Of a DNA stretch of 64,000 bases, positions 15,699 to 25,400 are shown one piece after another. A program made the position numbers and the translations under genes. Under the pieces are notes generated by a model. The model was not told where the DNA came from. It was given only the letters and a program-made list of their open reading frames with translations, and did not search any database. The stretch covers positions 1 through 64,000 of the forward strand of contig CAAEAE010000065.1 of NCBI GenBank assembly GCA_900753715.1, given 5' to 3'. How positions within the stretch are numbered: position 1 is the stretch's first letter; each line of letters starts with the position of its first letter. Origin of the DNA: an uncultured Roseburia sp. (GTDB lineage: Bacteria; Bacillota_A; Clostridia; Lachnospirales; Lachnospiraceae).

Positions 15699-16993
15699 AG
15701 TTTTTTGGACAGAATGAAGATGGCAAGCAGCGCCATGACAATCTGGCTTGCTAAAAGCCCCCAGAGATAGCCACGGATGCCAAAAACCGGGATGGCAAAC
15801 AGCACGAACAGGATGCGGATGCCGCAGGCAATCAGATTTAAGACAAACGTAATGCTTGGAAAACCAAGACCGTGTAAAATACTGCTTAGGGTAGAACCTA
15901 AGTATAAAAACGGGCAGATCCACCCCATCGTGAGAATGAATTTTCCGGCGAGAGCGTTTTCAAAGAGGACATTTCCGATGAAATTTCCGGTTACAAGGAA
16001 GCCTGCCGTGCAGAGAAAACCGAGCAGAAGGCAGGATTTGACCGTGCGTCTTATGGTGCGGTGAATCATGGCGGTGTTGCCTTTTGCCTGCGCTTCGGAG
16101 ATAGTGGGGAGCAGCAGGACGGAGACCGAGTTGGTGATGACGGATGGGAACATGATAACAGCCATTGCCATTCCGGTCAGGATACCGTAGACACCGAGCG
16201 CTTCGGAATTTGTGTAGCCAAACAGCCGTAAACGGTTTGGAATCATGATATTTTCATAGCTGGAAAATAAATTTAATACCAAGCGGTTGGCGGTCAGAGG
16301 TACAGCCATTGAGACCAGATTTTTTGTGCAGCGGAAGAGATTTCCGCTGCATTTTTGAATTCCAATGGCACTGACTGATACAAGCGTGCTGGCAGCTTCT
16401 CCGATGACAAGTCCCCAGATGGCAAGCGAGATAGTGACGGGCTTACCCTGCGATAGCTGGATCTGGCAGAGCAGCCATACACTGCCGACCCGTGCAATCT
16501 GTTCCGTGAACTGGCAGAGAGAGGGAATGGCAGTTTTTTTTAATCCATAATAATAACCGTTGATACAGCAGTGGATGCAGCTTGGAACGAAGGAAAATGA
16601 AAGGATTTTTAGTAACGGAGTACAGCGGACGTCTCCCATCCAGTGAAGGGCAATCCAGTCCGCATTTGCCCATAATAAGACATTTGTGAGTGTTGATAAG
16701 AACAAAGAAAGAACAAGTCCTGTGACAAGATAAAGCCTTGCGCCGGAGGGATTGTTTTTTCCGATTTCCATTGAGACAAACTTCGAAATAGAGGTCTGGA
16801 TGCCGGCGGCGGTGATGGCAAACCCCAGAGCAGTAATAGGTGCAATAAGCTGGTAAATTCCCAATCCTTCTGCACCAATCATGCGGGAGAGGAATATTCT
16901 ATAGAAGAAGCCTATGATTCGGGTGAGGACACCGGCGATGGTAAGAAACAGCGTTCCGGTGATAAATGAGTTCTTAAACAGGGCTTTTTTCAA
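15677..16993 (-). CDS. SpoVB/MurJ-type polysaccharide flippase (MOP superfamily)
   Basis: This 438-residue, very hydrophobic protein has about 12-14 predicted membrane helices. The start K-K-A-L-F-K-N-S-F and the segments G-A-E-G-L-G-I-Y-Q-L and Q-T-S-I-S-K-F-V-S match stage V sporulation protein B-like lipid-linked oligosaccharide exporters. I place the start at TTG (complement of 16991-16993), which follows AAAGGAA; the frame stays open to 17191, but the extra 66 residues are proline- and arginine-rich, unconserved, and overlap the divergent gene. A role in exporting a cell-wall or spore-cortex precursor is inferred from family. Confidence 0.82.
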   Translation of the reverse strand: MKKALFKNSFITGTLFLTIAGVLTRIIGFFYRIFLSRMIGAEGLGIYQLIAPITALGFAITAAGIQTSISKFVSMEIGKNNPSGARLYLVTGLVLSLFLSTLTNVLLWANADWIALHWMGDVRCTPLLKILSFSFVPSCIHCCINGYYYGLKKTAIPSLCQFTEQIARVGSVWLLCQIQLSQGKPVTISLAIWGLVIGEAASTLVSVSAIGIQKCSGNLFRCTKNLVSMAVPLTANRLVLNLFSSYENIMIPNRLRLFGYTNSEALGVYGILTGMAMAVIMFPSVITNSVSVLLLPTISEAQAKGNTAMIHRTIRRTVKSCLLLGFLCTAGFLVTGNFIGNVLFENALAGKFILTMGWICPFLYLGSTLSSILHGLGFPSITFVLNLIACGIRILFVLFAIPVFGIRGYLWGLLASQIVMALLAIFILSKKLYSCSAR

Positions 16994-17058
16994 TGAAGTT
17001 TCCTTTCGTCTGTTTCGTGCAGGGTTAGTAATTAATATATGAAGGAAGTGGAAAAAAC

Positions 17059-18201
17059 ATGAATCATCGTATATATTTAGATAATGCCGCCACAACACAG
17101 ATGTCGGAGGCAGTAAAACAGGAGATGGAACCTTATCTTCTGCAGGATTTCGGTAACGCGTCCACTGCCTACAGCTATGGCGAGGAGGCAAAGACTGCGA
17201 TTGAGCACGCCAGAAAAATCATTGCGGAGAGCTTAGAAGCAAAACCGGGAGAGATTTATTTTACGTCAGGAGGCTCAGAGTCTGATAACTGGGCGATAAA
17301 GTGCATTGCGGGGGAAAGGAAGGGCAAGGGAAAGCATATCATTACAAGTTCAATTGAGCATCACGCCATTTTAAATTCCTGTGCCTATCTTGAGGAACTT
17401 GGATATGAGGTGACCTACCTTAACGTGGATGAAAACGGCATGGTATCTCCGGAAGAGGTGCGGCGTGCCATCCGGCCGGACACGACACTTATAAGTGTGA
17501 TGTTTGGAAATAATGAGGTGGGAACGATTGAACCTATCATGCAGATTGGGCGCATTGCAAGGGAAAATGGCGTGCTGTTTCACACGGATGCCGTGCAGGC
17601 ATATGCACAGGTTCCAATATCGGTGCGCGCTTATCCGATTGACCTTTTAAGTGCCAGTGCCCATAAATTTCATGGACCGAAGGGGACAGGTTTTTTGTAT
17701 ATCAGAGAGGGAATTGAGATTCCGTCTTTTATCCATGGAGGAAGCCAGGAAAGCGGAAAGCGTGCGGGGACAGAAAATGTGCCCGGAATTGTGGGAATGG
17801 GAAAGGCGGCAGAGGAAGCATTCCGGAATACCCGTTACAGGATGCGTCGGGAGACGACACTGCGCAACTATCTTATCGAGAAAGTCACCCATGAGATACC
17901 AGGTGTCCGCATCAATGGGCATCGCACCAGAAGGCTTCCTGGAAATGCCAGCATGAGTTTTCGTGACGTGGACGGCGCATCGTTACTCATTCTGCTTGAT
18001 GAGGACGGAATCTGTGCCTCCGGCGGTTCCGCCTGCAATACAGGCGAGAGCAGAATTTCCTATGTGATTGAAGCACTCGGCGTGCCGGAGGAATATGCAG
18101 CAGGGACCATCCGCATGACCTTGTGTGGAGAAACAACACGGGCAGATATTGACGAGGCGGTGCAGTCGTTAAAGAGGAATGTGGCGAAGCTGCGGGAGTG
18201 A
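17059..18201 (+). CDS. Cysteine desulfurase (NifS/IscS-like)
   Basis: This 380-residue PLP enzyme takes sulfur from cysteine for Fe-S clusters or thio-modification. Y-L-D-N-A-A-T-T opens it. The PLP lysine is in S-A-S-A-H-K-F-H-G-P-K-G (about residue 203), S-S-I-E-H-H-A-I-L holds the stacking histidine, and the sulfur-accepting cysteine lies in G-G-S-A-C-N-T-G-E (about residue 324). AAGGAAG precedes the ATG. It is divergent from the SpoVB-like gene; no IscU or ThiI partner follows, so the acceptor is unknown. Confidence 0.92.
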   Translation: MNHRIYLDNAATTQMSEAVKQEMEPYLLQDFGNASTAYSYGEEAKTAIEHARKIIAESLEAKPGEIYFTSGGSESDNWAIKCIAGERKGKGKHIITSSIEHHAILNSCAYLEELGYEVTYLNVDENGMVSPEEVRRAIRPDTTLISVMFGNNEVGTIEPIMQIGRIARENGVLFHTDAVQAYAQVPISVRAYPIDLLSASAHKFHGPKGTGFLYIREGIEIPSFIHGGSQESGKRAGTENVPGIVGMGKAAEEAFRNTRYRMRRETTLRNYLIEKVTHEIPGVRINGHRTRRLPGNASMSFRDVDGASLLILLDEDGICASGGSACNTGESRISYVIEALGVPEEYAAGTIRMTLCGETTRADIDEAVQSLKRNVAKLRE

Positions 18202-18225
18202 GAGCAGGGTTGTGCAAAAGTACCC

Positions 18226-18258
18226 AAAAAGGCATCTGCAATTTGCAGATGCCTTTTT
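18226..18258. terminator. Bidirectional terminator between convergent genes
   Basis: AAAAAGGCATCTGCAA is followed by its perfect reverse complement TTGCAGATGCCTTTTT. The A-run and T-run let it serve both the desulfurase gene (+) and the ABC-F gene (-). Confidence 0.9.
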
Positions 18259-18283
18259 AAATCTCTCAAAAGGAAAGCGGAAA

Positions 18284-19924
18284 TTAGTTGTCTCCCTCTT
18301 CCTCAGAAGACATGGAGTAAACCTGACGTTTTCTTGCCATCTCGTCATTCTCGAGGTATTCGTCGTAGGAAGAAACTTTGTCGATGAAGGTTCCGTCCGG
18401 CAGGAACTCGATAATGCGGTTTGCGGTGGTCTGAACAACCTGGTGGTCACGGGAAGCGAAGAGGACAACGCCCGGGAACTTAATCAAACCGTTGTTTAAA
18501 GCGGTGATAGATTCCATATCCAGGTGGTCGGTCGGCTCATCTAAAATGAGAACGTTGCTGCCCATAATCATCATGCGGGATAAGAGAACACGCACTTTTT
18601 CTCCTCCGGAAAGAACACGCATCTTCTTGGTTCCGTCTTCTCCGGCAAACAGCATACGTCCGAGGAAACCGCGCACATAGGTGGCATCCTTGATTTCGGA
18701 GAACTGTGTCAGCCAGTCAACAATCATCAAGTCTGTATCAAAAATTTCGGTGTTATCCTTCGGGAAGTAGGACTGGCTTGTCGTTACGCCCCATTTGAAG
18801 GAACCGGAATCCGGCTCCATTTCACCGGCAAGAATCTTAAACAGTGTTGTTTTTGCAAGTTCATTTCCACCTACAAATGCAATTTTATCATCATGACCAA
18901 CGATGAAGGAAACATTGTCGAGAATCTTCACGCCGTCGATGGTCTTTGTGATTCCCTCAACGGTCAGAACCTCATTTCCGATTTCGCGGTTCGGACGGAA
19001 ATCAATGTAAGGATACTTCCGGCTGGAAGGACGGATTTCATCGAGCTGGATTTTTTCAAGGGCACGCTTTCTCGAAGTTGCCTGCTTGGATTTGGAAGCG
19101 TTTGCGGAGAAACGGGAGATAAAGTCCTGTAATTCCTTAATTTTTTCTTCCTTTTTCTTGTTGGCTTCCTTCATCTGCTTTACAAGAAGCTGGCTGGACT
19201 CATACCAGAAGTCATAGTTTCCGGCATAGAGCTGAATCTTTCCGTAGTCGATATCTGCGATGTTGGTGCAGACCTTATTTAAGAAGTAACGGTCATGGGA
19301 TACCACGATGACTGTGTTCTCGAAGTTGATTAAGAACTCCTCAAGCCAGGAGATTGCATCTAAATCTAAGTGGTTGGTCGGCTCATCTAAAAGCAGGATG
19401 TCAGGATTTCCGAAAAGAGCCTGCGCCAGTAAAACTTTTACCTTTAAAGCACTCGGCATATCTGCCATCATTGTGTAGTGGTCCTCGGTCGGGATACCGA
19501 GACCGTTTAAAAGGGTGGCTGCGTCAGATTCTGCATTCCAGCCGTCCATATCAGCAAACTCTGCCTCAAGCTCGCTGGCGCGGATTCCGTCTTCGTCTGT
19601 AAAATCTTCCTTCATGTAAATCGCATCTTTTTCCTTCATAATATCATAGAGACGCTTATTTCCCATGATAACGGTGTCAAGAACCGTAAAACTGTCATAT
19701 TTAAAGTGGTCCTGCTGTAAGAAGGAGAGACGCTGTCCCGGTGTGATGATAACTTCGCCGTTTGTAGGTTCGAGCTGACCGGAGAGAATCTTTAAAAAGG
19801 TAGATTTTCCGGCACCGTTTGCACCGATTAAGCCATAGCAGTTCCCCTCTGTAAATTTAATATTTACTTCTTCAAACAGAGCTTTTTTTCCGATACGCAG
19901 AGTAACATTATTTGCACTAATCAT
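18284..19924 (-). CDS. ABC-F family ATP-binding protein, YkpA/YbiT-like
   Basis: This 546-residue protein has two ABC ATPase domains in tandem and no membrane segment, the ABC-F layout of ribosome-acting translation factors. Domain 1 has Walker A G-A-N-G-A-G-K-S-T (about residue 35) and Walker B L-L-D-E-P-T-N-H-L-D. A charged linker (about residues 240-310) follows. Domain 2 has L-S-G-G-E-K-V-R-V-L and L-D-E-P-T-D-H-L-D, then F-A-S-R-D-H-Q. Two motifs deviate: the second P-loop reads G-G-N-E-L-A-K-T-T, and the first signature is M-P-S-A-L-K instead of LSGGxK; I believe the YkpA branch commonly varies here. AGGTGTTATC precedes the start. Confidence 0.88.
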   Translation of the reverse strand: MISANNVTLRIGKKALFEEVNIKFTEGNCYGLIGANGAGKSTFLKILSGQLEPTNGEVIITPGQRLSFLQQDHFKYDSFTVLDTVIMGNKRLYDIMKEKDAIYMKEDFTDEDGIRASELEAEFADMDGWNAESDAATLLNGLGIPTEDHYTMMADMPSALKVKVLLAQALFGNPDILLLDEPTNHLDLDAISWLEEFLINFENTVIVVSHDRYFLNKVCTNIADIDYGKIQLYAGNYDFWYESSQLLVKQMKEANKKKEEKIKELQDFISRFSANASKSKQATSRKRALEKIQLDEIRPSSRKYPYIDFRPNREIGNEVLTVEGITKTIDGVKILDNVSFIVGHDDKIAFVGGNELAKTTLFKILAGEMEPDSGSFKWGVTTSQSYFPKDNTEIFDTDLMIVDWLTQFSEIKDATYVRGFLGRMLFAGEDGTKKMRVLSGGEKVRVLLSRMMIMGSNVLILDEPTDHLDMESITALNNGLIKFPGVVLFASRDHQVVQTTANRIIEFLPDGTFIDKVSSYDEYLENDEMARKRQVYSMSSEEEGDN

Positions 19925-19969
19925 GATAACACCTCAGTCTATTTGTTTTCAATTGGACATACAACCTCT

Positions 19970-19997
19970 ATTATACATATAAACGCTGATTTTTCAA
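19970..19997 (-). promoter_or_regulatory. Promoter of the ABC-F gene
   Basis: Read on the minus strand: TTGAAA, a 16-bp spacer, then TATAAT, placing the transcript start about 40 bases before the ATG. Confidence 0.65.
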
Positions 19998-20046
19998 GGA
20001 AAATCACCGCAAACGTCCAAATACTGCAAGAAAGAGTGGATAAGCA

Positions 20047-20075
20047 TTGATTTTTTCATGGGAGGAAGATAAAAT
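20047..20075 (+). promoter_or_regulatory. Promoter of the secreted FN3-like protein gene
   Basis: TTGATT (20047-20052), a 17-bp spacer, then TAAAAT (20070-20075), 30 bp before the start codon. Confidence 0.6.
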
Positions 20076-20104
20076 AATAGGAAGGGAAGAAAGGGAGACG
20101 GGTT

Positions 20105-22396
20105 ATGAAAAAAATATGGTATATGATTGCAGTAATTGCAATGTTTGGCATGGTGTTTTTTTATCCACAGAGTGCGTGTGGGGAAGGAAACACACAGGAT
20201 GAGACAACCACAATCAATTTTCTGAATGGTTCATCAGAGAAAATTGATTATTACGATGGTAGCTGTCGCACAGATGAGCGTACCAGTGTATATGTTTTGG
20301 CACAGATTATTATGCCTGTTGGGACAGAAGAGGCAGAGCTTTCAATCAAAACTTCTAAGAACAGCATTGTCAGCATTCCGGTCAGCAGTATATCTTTAAA
20401 AAAAGACGATAATGTGCAACATTATGACGCGACTGGAAGAATGGACTATTATTATAATTATAACTATTACGATAGTTATTGCTATGGAGGCAGAGCCTGT
20501 TGGAGAGTATATTTGTGCTGTGACATTTTAAAAAGCGGAGTTGGGGCGATATCATTTACAGTTGGGGATGTCACGGTTTCAAAGGATATTGTGGTACGAC
20601 CGGAACCATATGTAGGAATAACCAAAATCAGCCAGATCAGCCATAACCAGATGAAAATTGTGTGGCAGAAAGAGACCGGCTGTTCCGGTTATCTGGTACA
20701 GCGCTTTGACAAGGATTTTAATAAACGAAAAACGATAAAAGTTGTAGAAAAAGAAGGCACTACGACAGCTATTTTAAATGCAGAATGGGAAAAAACGCAT
20801 TACTATTATGTGGTTCCCTATGTCGTCTATAAGGGACAGCGGATTTTAGCAGAGAATGACACCGTTTATACAGAAGGGGTTGTGCCGTTTACCATGGGGC
20901 GACCAAAATCGAAACTGGTATCAGTGGCGCAGAAAAACAGTGATTCGCTGAAAATTCAGTGGGAGAAGATAGACGGGGCGAAGCGGTATAAGCTATATCG
21001 CAGCGAGAAAGAAAATGGAACCTATAAATGTGTTTACACAACGAACAGCAAAAATTCTTACACACAGAAAGTTACAAAGGGAAAACAGTATTATTACTAT
21101 GTAAAAGCGGAATTTGAAGAGGGATGGGCAACAAAATCCGATTCCCTCACTGGAATGGTATTATTGAAAAATGGAAAGCTCAGCAAAAAAGAGCAATCCG
21201 TGAATCAGCAGTATGAAGACGGGCGGTATGGAACCAACACCTGTGCAGCCAGTGATAAAACCTATTACTATGAGAGTAAGGGCAAACTTTATATGGTCAG
21301 TTTGCAGAAGAATGGCAAGCTAAAACTGTATACGATGGAGGACAAGACCAAATGCACTTTTTATAAGGATATCAAACTTCCGAAGTATGAAATCTGGGGC
21401 GGTTTTTATCAGGGACCGGATGGAAACTTCTATGTGGCAGTGGGCTATTCCAACCCCAAGGAGAGCGATAAGAAAATTGTCATCAAGGTCTTACAGTATG
21501 ACAGCAAATGGAAGCTCAAAAAGACCTGTAATATCCGGGGAAATGTCACAAACAAATATAAGGGAATTTATGATCCGTTTAATTTTAGTGGATGCAGCAT
21601 GACGATGCAGGGAACGAACCTGTATCTGGCAACTGCACGAAAAATGTACAAACTTGGCGATGGACTTCGTCATCAGAGCAATATCGGATTTCAGATTGAT
21701 ACAAAGAAGATGACATATAAATGTAATTCACCGTATGTTTCCCATTCGTTCAATCAGCTTGCAAAATTTAAAGATGGAAATCTGTATCAGGTGGACCACG
21801 GAGATGGTTTTCCGAGAGCCGTTGTACTTTCGATTAAGTCCAATTATGGAACGACAAAGGAAAAGGAGATAACGAAGAATCTTTTTGAAATTAAAGGTCA
21901 GACCGGACAAAATTACACCGGTGTGTATGTCGGTGGAATGGAAGTCGGAGAGAAAAATGTCATGGTCTGCGGAACTGCAAAGCCGCACAAGTACAAGATA
22001 AAAGGAACATCCGGCTATAAATCCGATCTGAAGAACAATGTATTTTTACTGACAGCAGACCGTAACAGCGGAAAGAGCAAGGTCATCTGGCTGACAAAGT
22101 ATGACCCGAAGAAATCGGATGTTACGGTAAGCGAGACACGTATGGTCAAGCTGACAGACAATCGTTTTGCGATTCTCTACAGCACAAATAAAAACAACAA
22201 AAATACGCTGCATTACGTGGTGGTTGATAACCAGGGAAAGAAAATAGCAGAAAAAACCTATAAGAACATCTGGTTTGCTGCAAATTCAGACCCGGTACTG
22301 TATAAGGGGTACATACGCTGGGTTTCACACACAGACTACTGGGGTTGGTACTTAGGCGGAAAGAGCGTTTACTATAAAGTTCCTGTGACCTGGTAG
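20105..22396 (+). CDS. Secreted protein with fibronectin type III-like domains
   Basis: I do not recognise this 763-residue protein as a named gene. A signal peptide ends near residue 25 (S-A-C-G-E). A Tyr/Cys-rich domain follows (residues 40-165), including Y-Y-Y-N-Y-N-Y-Y and paired cysteines. Two fibronectin III-like modules follow, at about 172-260 and 275-360; the second has K-I-Q-W-E-K-I-D-G-A-K-R-Y-K-L-Y-R, typical of clostridial surface proteins. The rest (about 370-763) is strand-rich with recurring D-G-N-F/L-Y motifs and may form a propeller. There is no sortase motif or C-terminal anchor, so it is probably released or held non-covalently. GAAAGGGAGA precedes the ATG. Confidence 0.75.
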   Translation: MKKIWYMIAVIAMFGMVFFYPQSACGEGNTQDETTTINFLNGSSEKIDYYDGSCRTDERTSVYVLAQIIMPVGTEEAELSIKTSKNSIVSIPVSSISLKKDDNVQHYDATGRMDYYYNYNYYDSYCYGGRACWRVYLCCDILKSGVGAISFTVGDVTVSKDIVVRPEPYVGITKISQISHNQMKIVWQKETGCSGYLVQRFDKDFNKRKTIKVVEKEGTTTAILNAEWEKTHYYYVVPYVVYKGQRILAENDTVYTEGVVPFTMGRPKSKLVSVAQKNSDSLKIQWEKIDGAKRYKLYRSEKENGTYKCVYTTNSKNSYTQKVTKGKQYYYYVKAEFEEGWATKSDSLTGMVLLKNGKLSKKEQSVNQQYEDGRYGTNTCAASDKTYYYESKGKLYMVSLQKNGKLKLYTMEDKTKCTFYKDIKLPKYEIWGGFYQGPDGNFYVAVGYSNPKESDKKIVIKVLQYDSKWKLKKTCNIRGNVTNKYKGIYDPFNFSGCSMTMQGTNLYLATARKMYKLGDGLRHQSNIGFQIDTKKMTYKCNSPYVSHSFNQLAKFKDGNLYQVDHGDGFPRAVVLSIKSNYGTTKEKEITKNLFEIKGQTGQNYTGVYVGGMEVGEKNVMVCGTAKPHKYKIKGTSGYKSDLKNNVFLLTADRNSGKSKVIWLTKYDPKKSDVTVSETRMVKLTDNRFAILYSTNKNNKNTLHYVVVDNQGKKIAEKTYKNIWFAANSDPVLYKGYIRWVSHTDYWGWYLGGKSVYYKVPVTW

Positions 22397-22441
22397 GCAG
22401 TAAAAAGTTTTATAAGTAGAGCAGTAAAAGGGAGAGGCGGT

Positions 22442-25400
22442 ATGATGGCAAAAGAAGAGACGGAGCAGAAATGGACACAGATGTTTGGGGAATTGTCATT
22501 TGGCGTAATCTGTTACCGGATTTCAGGCAGGGGAACAGAGCGGGAAAGACGGCAGTTCTTCTATGCAAATGATGCATTTTATCAGGCGATTGGGTATACA
22601 CGCGAAGAAAGTACAGAGCAGGAGAAACTGTTGGATTCCCTGTGTCTGCCGGGAGAATATCAGAAGTTAATGGAGCAGGTGGAGCAGGCAATTTCGTATC
22701 CGGGGAAAACCTGTGCACTTGTTTTTGCTATCCGGCGAAAGGATGGAACCTCCATTCATCTGCAATGGAAGGGGAGATTCCGCGTGATGGACGAAAAGGA
22801 AGGATATCTGTTTTGTTCCTGCAATGTGGTGGAAGCGTTTTTACAGGAACAGTTCCAGCTTACGGACAGGCTCAATGCCGTGATGCGGGAAAAACGCCGT
22901 GTGGATGATATTATTTCGGCAATGCCGGTTGGAATGGCGTTTGTCAGGGGCGGCAGGGAATATGTTGTGGAAAGTGCCAACTCAGAATTCTTACAGTCTG
23001 CAGGATACCGGGCAGAAGAACTCGTGCAGGAAGGCAGACCGTTATTAGACTACGTGGAGCCGGAGGATGAGGGAATCCTTGAAGAGGCGATGGAGAAGTG
23101 CAGAGAGAGCCGTAAACCGGGCGAGTTTGAACTGCGGATGCGCACAAAGGATGGCGGGATGCGCTGGCAGATGTTCCGGTGTCAGTTGTTTCATTATAAA
23201 AATGCCGTTCCTTATTATATTCTTGTCAACTGGGATATCAATGAGAGAAAAGGTCTGGAAGAAGAACTTTGTCTTATTGACGAGCAGTACCGCATGTTGG
23301 AGGAAGTATCAGACGATTTTCCGCTGGAGTATGATGTGGAAAACAGACGGTTCCGTGTGCCGCAGCGTTATCATATGAATGGAAAGGTGCCGGATCCGGA
23401 TATGCGGTACCTGACTCTTGCAGAGACGCTTGAGGATATTTGTGAGGCAGACAGAGAACGGTATACAGAATGGATTAGTACTGCTTCTGTAGAAGAAATG
23501 GCAGGCAGTATCGATTATCGGCTGAACATGGCACCGGCTGGCAAAAAGAAGTCCTATGTATGGTATCGCACGACATATCGCAGTATTCTTGGAGCAAACG
23601 GCGGCGTTATCCGTATCATCGGCAGAAGCTATGACATCAGCGCAGACCGGAAGATTCAGGAAGAACTTTCCAGGGAAATGCGCTTAGACCCGCTGACAAG
23701 ACTGCTCAACAAAGTGGCAGCCGAGAAGGAAATCACAGAGTACCTTGAGGAAAATGGCGAAGAGAGCCATGTGATGTTTTTGATTGATATTGATGATTTT
23801 AAAAACATCAATGACACGTTTGGGCATACGGTAGGCGATACGGTGATCCTGGATATTGCGCAGGCAATTAAAGGGCAGTTCCGGGATGACGATATTGTGG
23901 GACGTATCGGCGGCGATGAATTTCTGGTTCTGATGAAAAATGCCGGAAAAGAGACCGCAGTCGAGAAAGCAATACAGCTTGGAAATAACGTAAAGAAACG
24001 TCTGATTGGTGACGATGCCGTGGTACAGGTGACATTAAGTATTGGGATGGCTGTGTTTGGAACAGACGGGGATGATTATGAAACACTCTTTTCCAGAGCG
24101 GATCATGCCATGTACGTCACAAAACGGGGAGGAAAAGATCATTTTTCTTTTGCAGGACAGGAAAATGCGGCACAGGGTGTTGACGGAGAGCGGAATGCCG
24201 GAATCGGAGAAGAAAAAATTCCGATTGAACAGGCAAGAGGAAATGCGGATAAGGATTTTTTGAATGTGGCATTCTCACTTTTATCCCATGCGAGAGATAT
24301 CAACGGTTCCTTAAACGTTTTATTAGAGCAGATTGGAAAGCGGTACCGGCTCGAACGTGTCACGGTACTTGAAATTCAGAATCAGGATGCACAGCCGGTG
24401 AAGACAAATGACTGGGAAGCAGTGCCGGAGGTGCTTGGCGAGCTTCCACTTGAGAGAATCCGCACGGAAATTTCTGGCGTAGAAAATGGAAAATTTATCG
24501 GAATAGAAGACGGAGACGGAACGGTCTGCTGCGGCTGTGTGAGATATGAGCTTGCCGGCGGAAGAATCGGCTGTATGTGCGTGGAAAGCCGTGATGCAGA
24601 TATCATGTGGGAGACTACAGTTGTAAATACGTTCTGCGAATTAAGCCGTGTCGTAGGTGTGTTTGTTTCTCTGCGTAACAAGTTAAGGGAAGATCAGAAT
24701 GAGATTCGCCAGCTTCAGGACAGAGACAAGCTCACGGGCCTTTATAATCTTGAGGCATTCCGTGGCAGAGTTACGGAGGCGATGAAACATGCGAAAGAAG
24801 AAAATGTTTATGCCCTTGTGCATGTGGACATCAACAATTTTTCCTATGTGAATGAAAACTTCGGACAGACTGTGGGAGACAGTATCCTTAAGGAGTTTGC
24901 ACAGACGATTGTCAAAGGAACAAATGTACTTGAAGCCTGCCGGATGTATTCGGACTATTTTATCGTTCTGACAGTGGGAAAAACAAGAGAAGAAGTTTAC
25001 AACCGGGTTGTGGAAGGTAATACGAAGTTTGAAGGGTTGTTAAGGCAGAAATATCCGACGAGCAGCATGACACTTTCCACCGGAATCTCTTTTCTCGGAA
25101 ATTCCAATGAGGACTTTGAATCCATGCTAGAGAGTGCCAATATGGCGCGCAAACGCTCAAAGGAGCTTCGGGCAGATCATCCGGTGGTTTACGACCCATC
25201 CATGCGCTCAAAACGTGATGATGAGATTAAAATTATCGGAAGATTTTATGGGGCACTCCAAAAAGGAGAGCTTGAGATGTTCCTGCAGCCGAAGTTTTTA
25301 ATAGGAAAGGATGAGATATACGGAGCGGAGGCGCTTGCACGCTGGAAGCTTCCGGGCGGCGAAATCCTTTCCCCGGCGCGGTTTATCCCACCGCTTGAAA

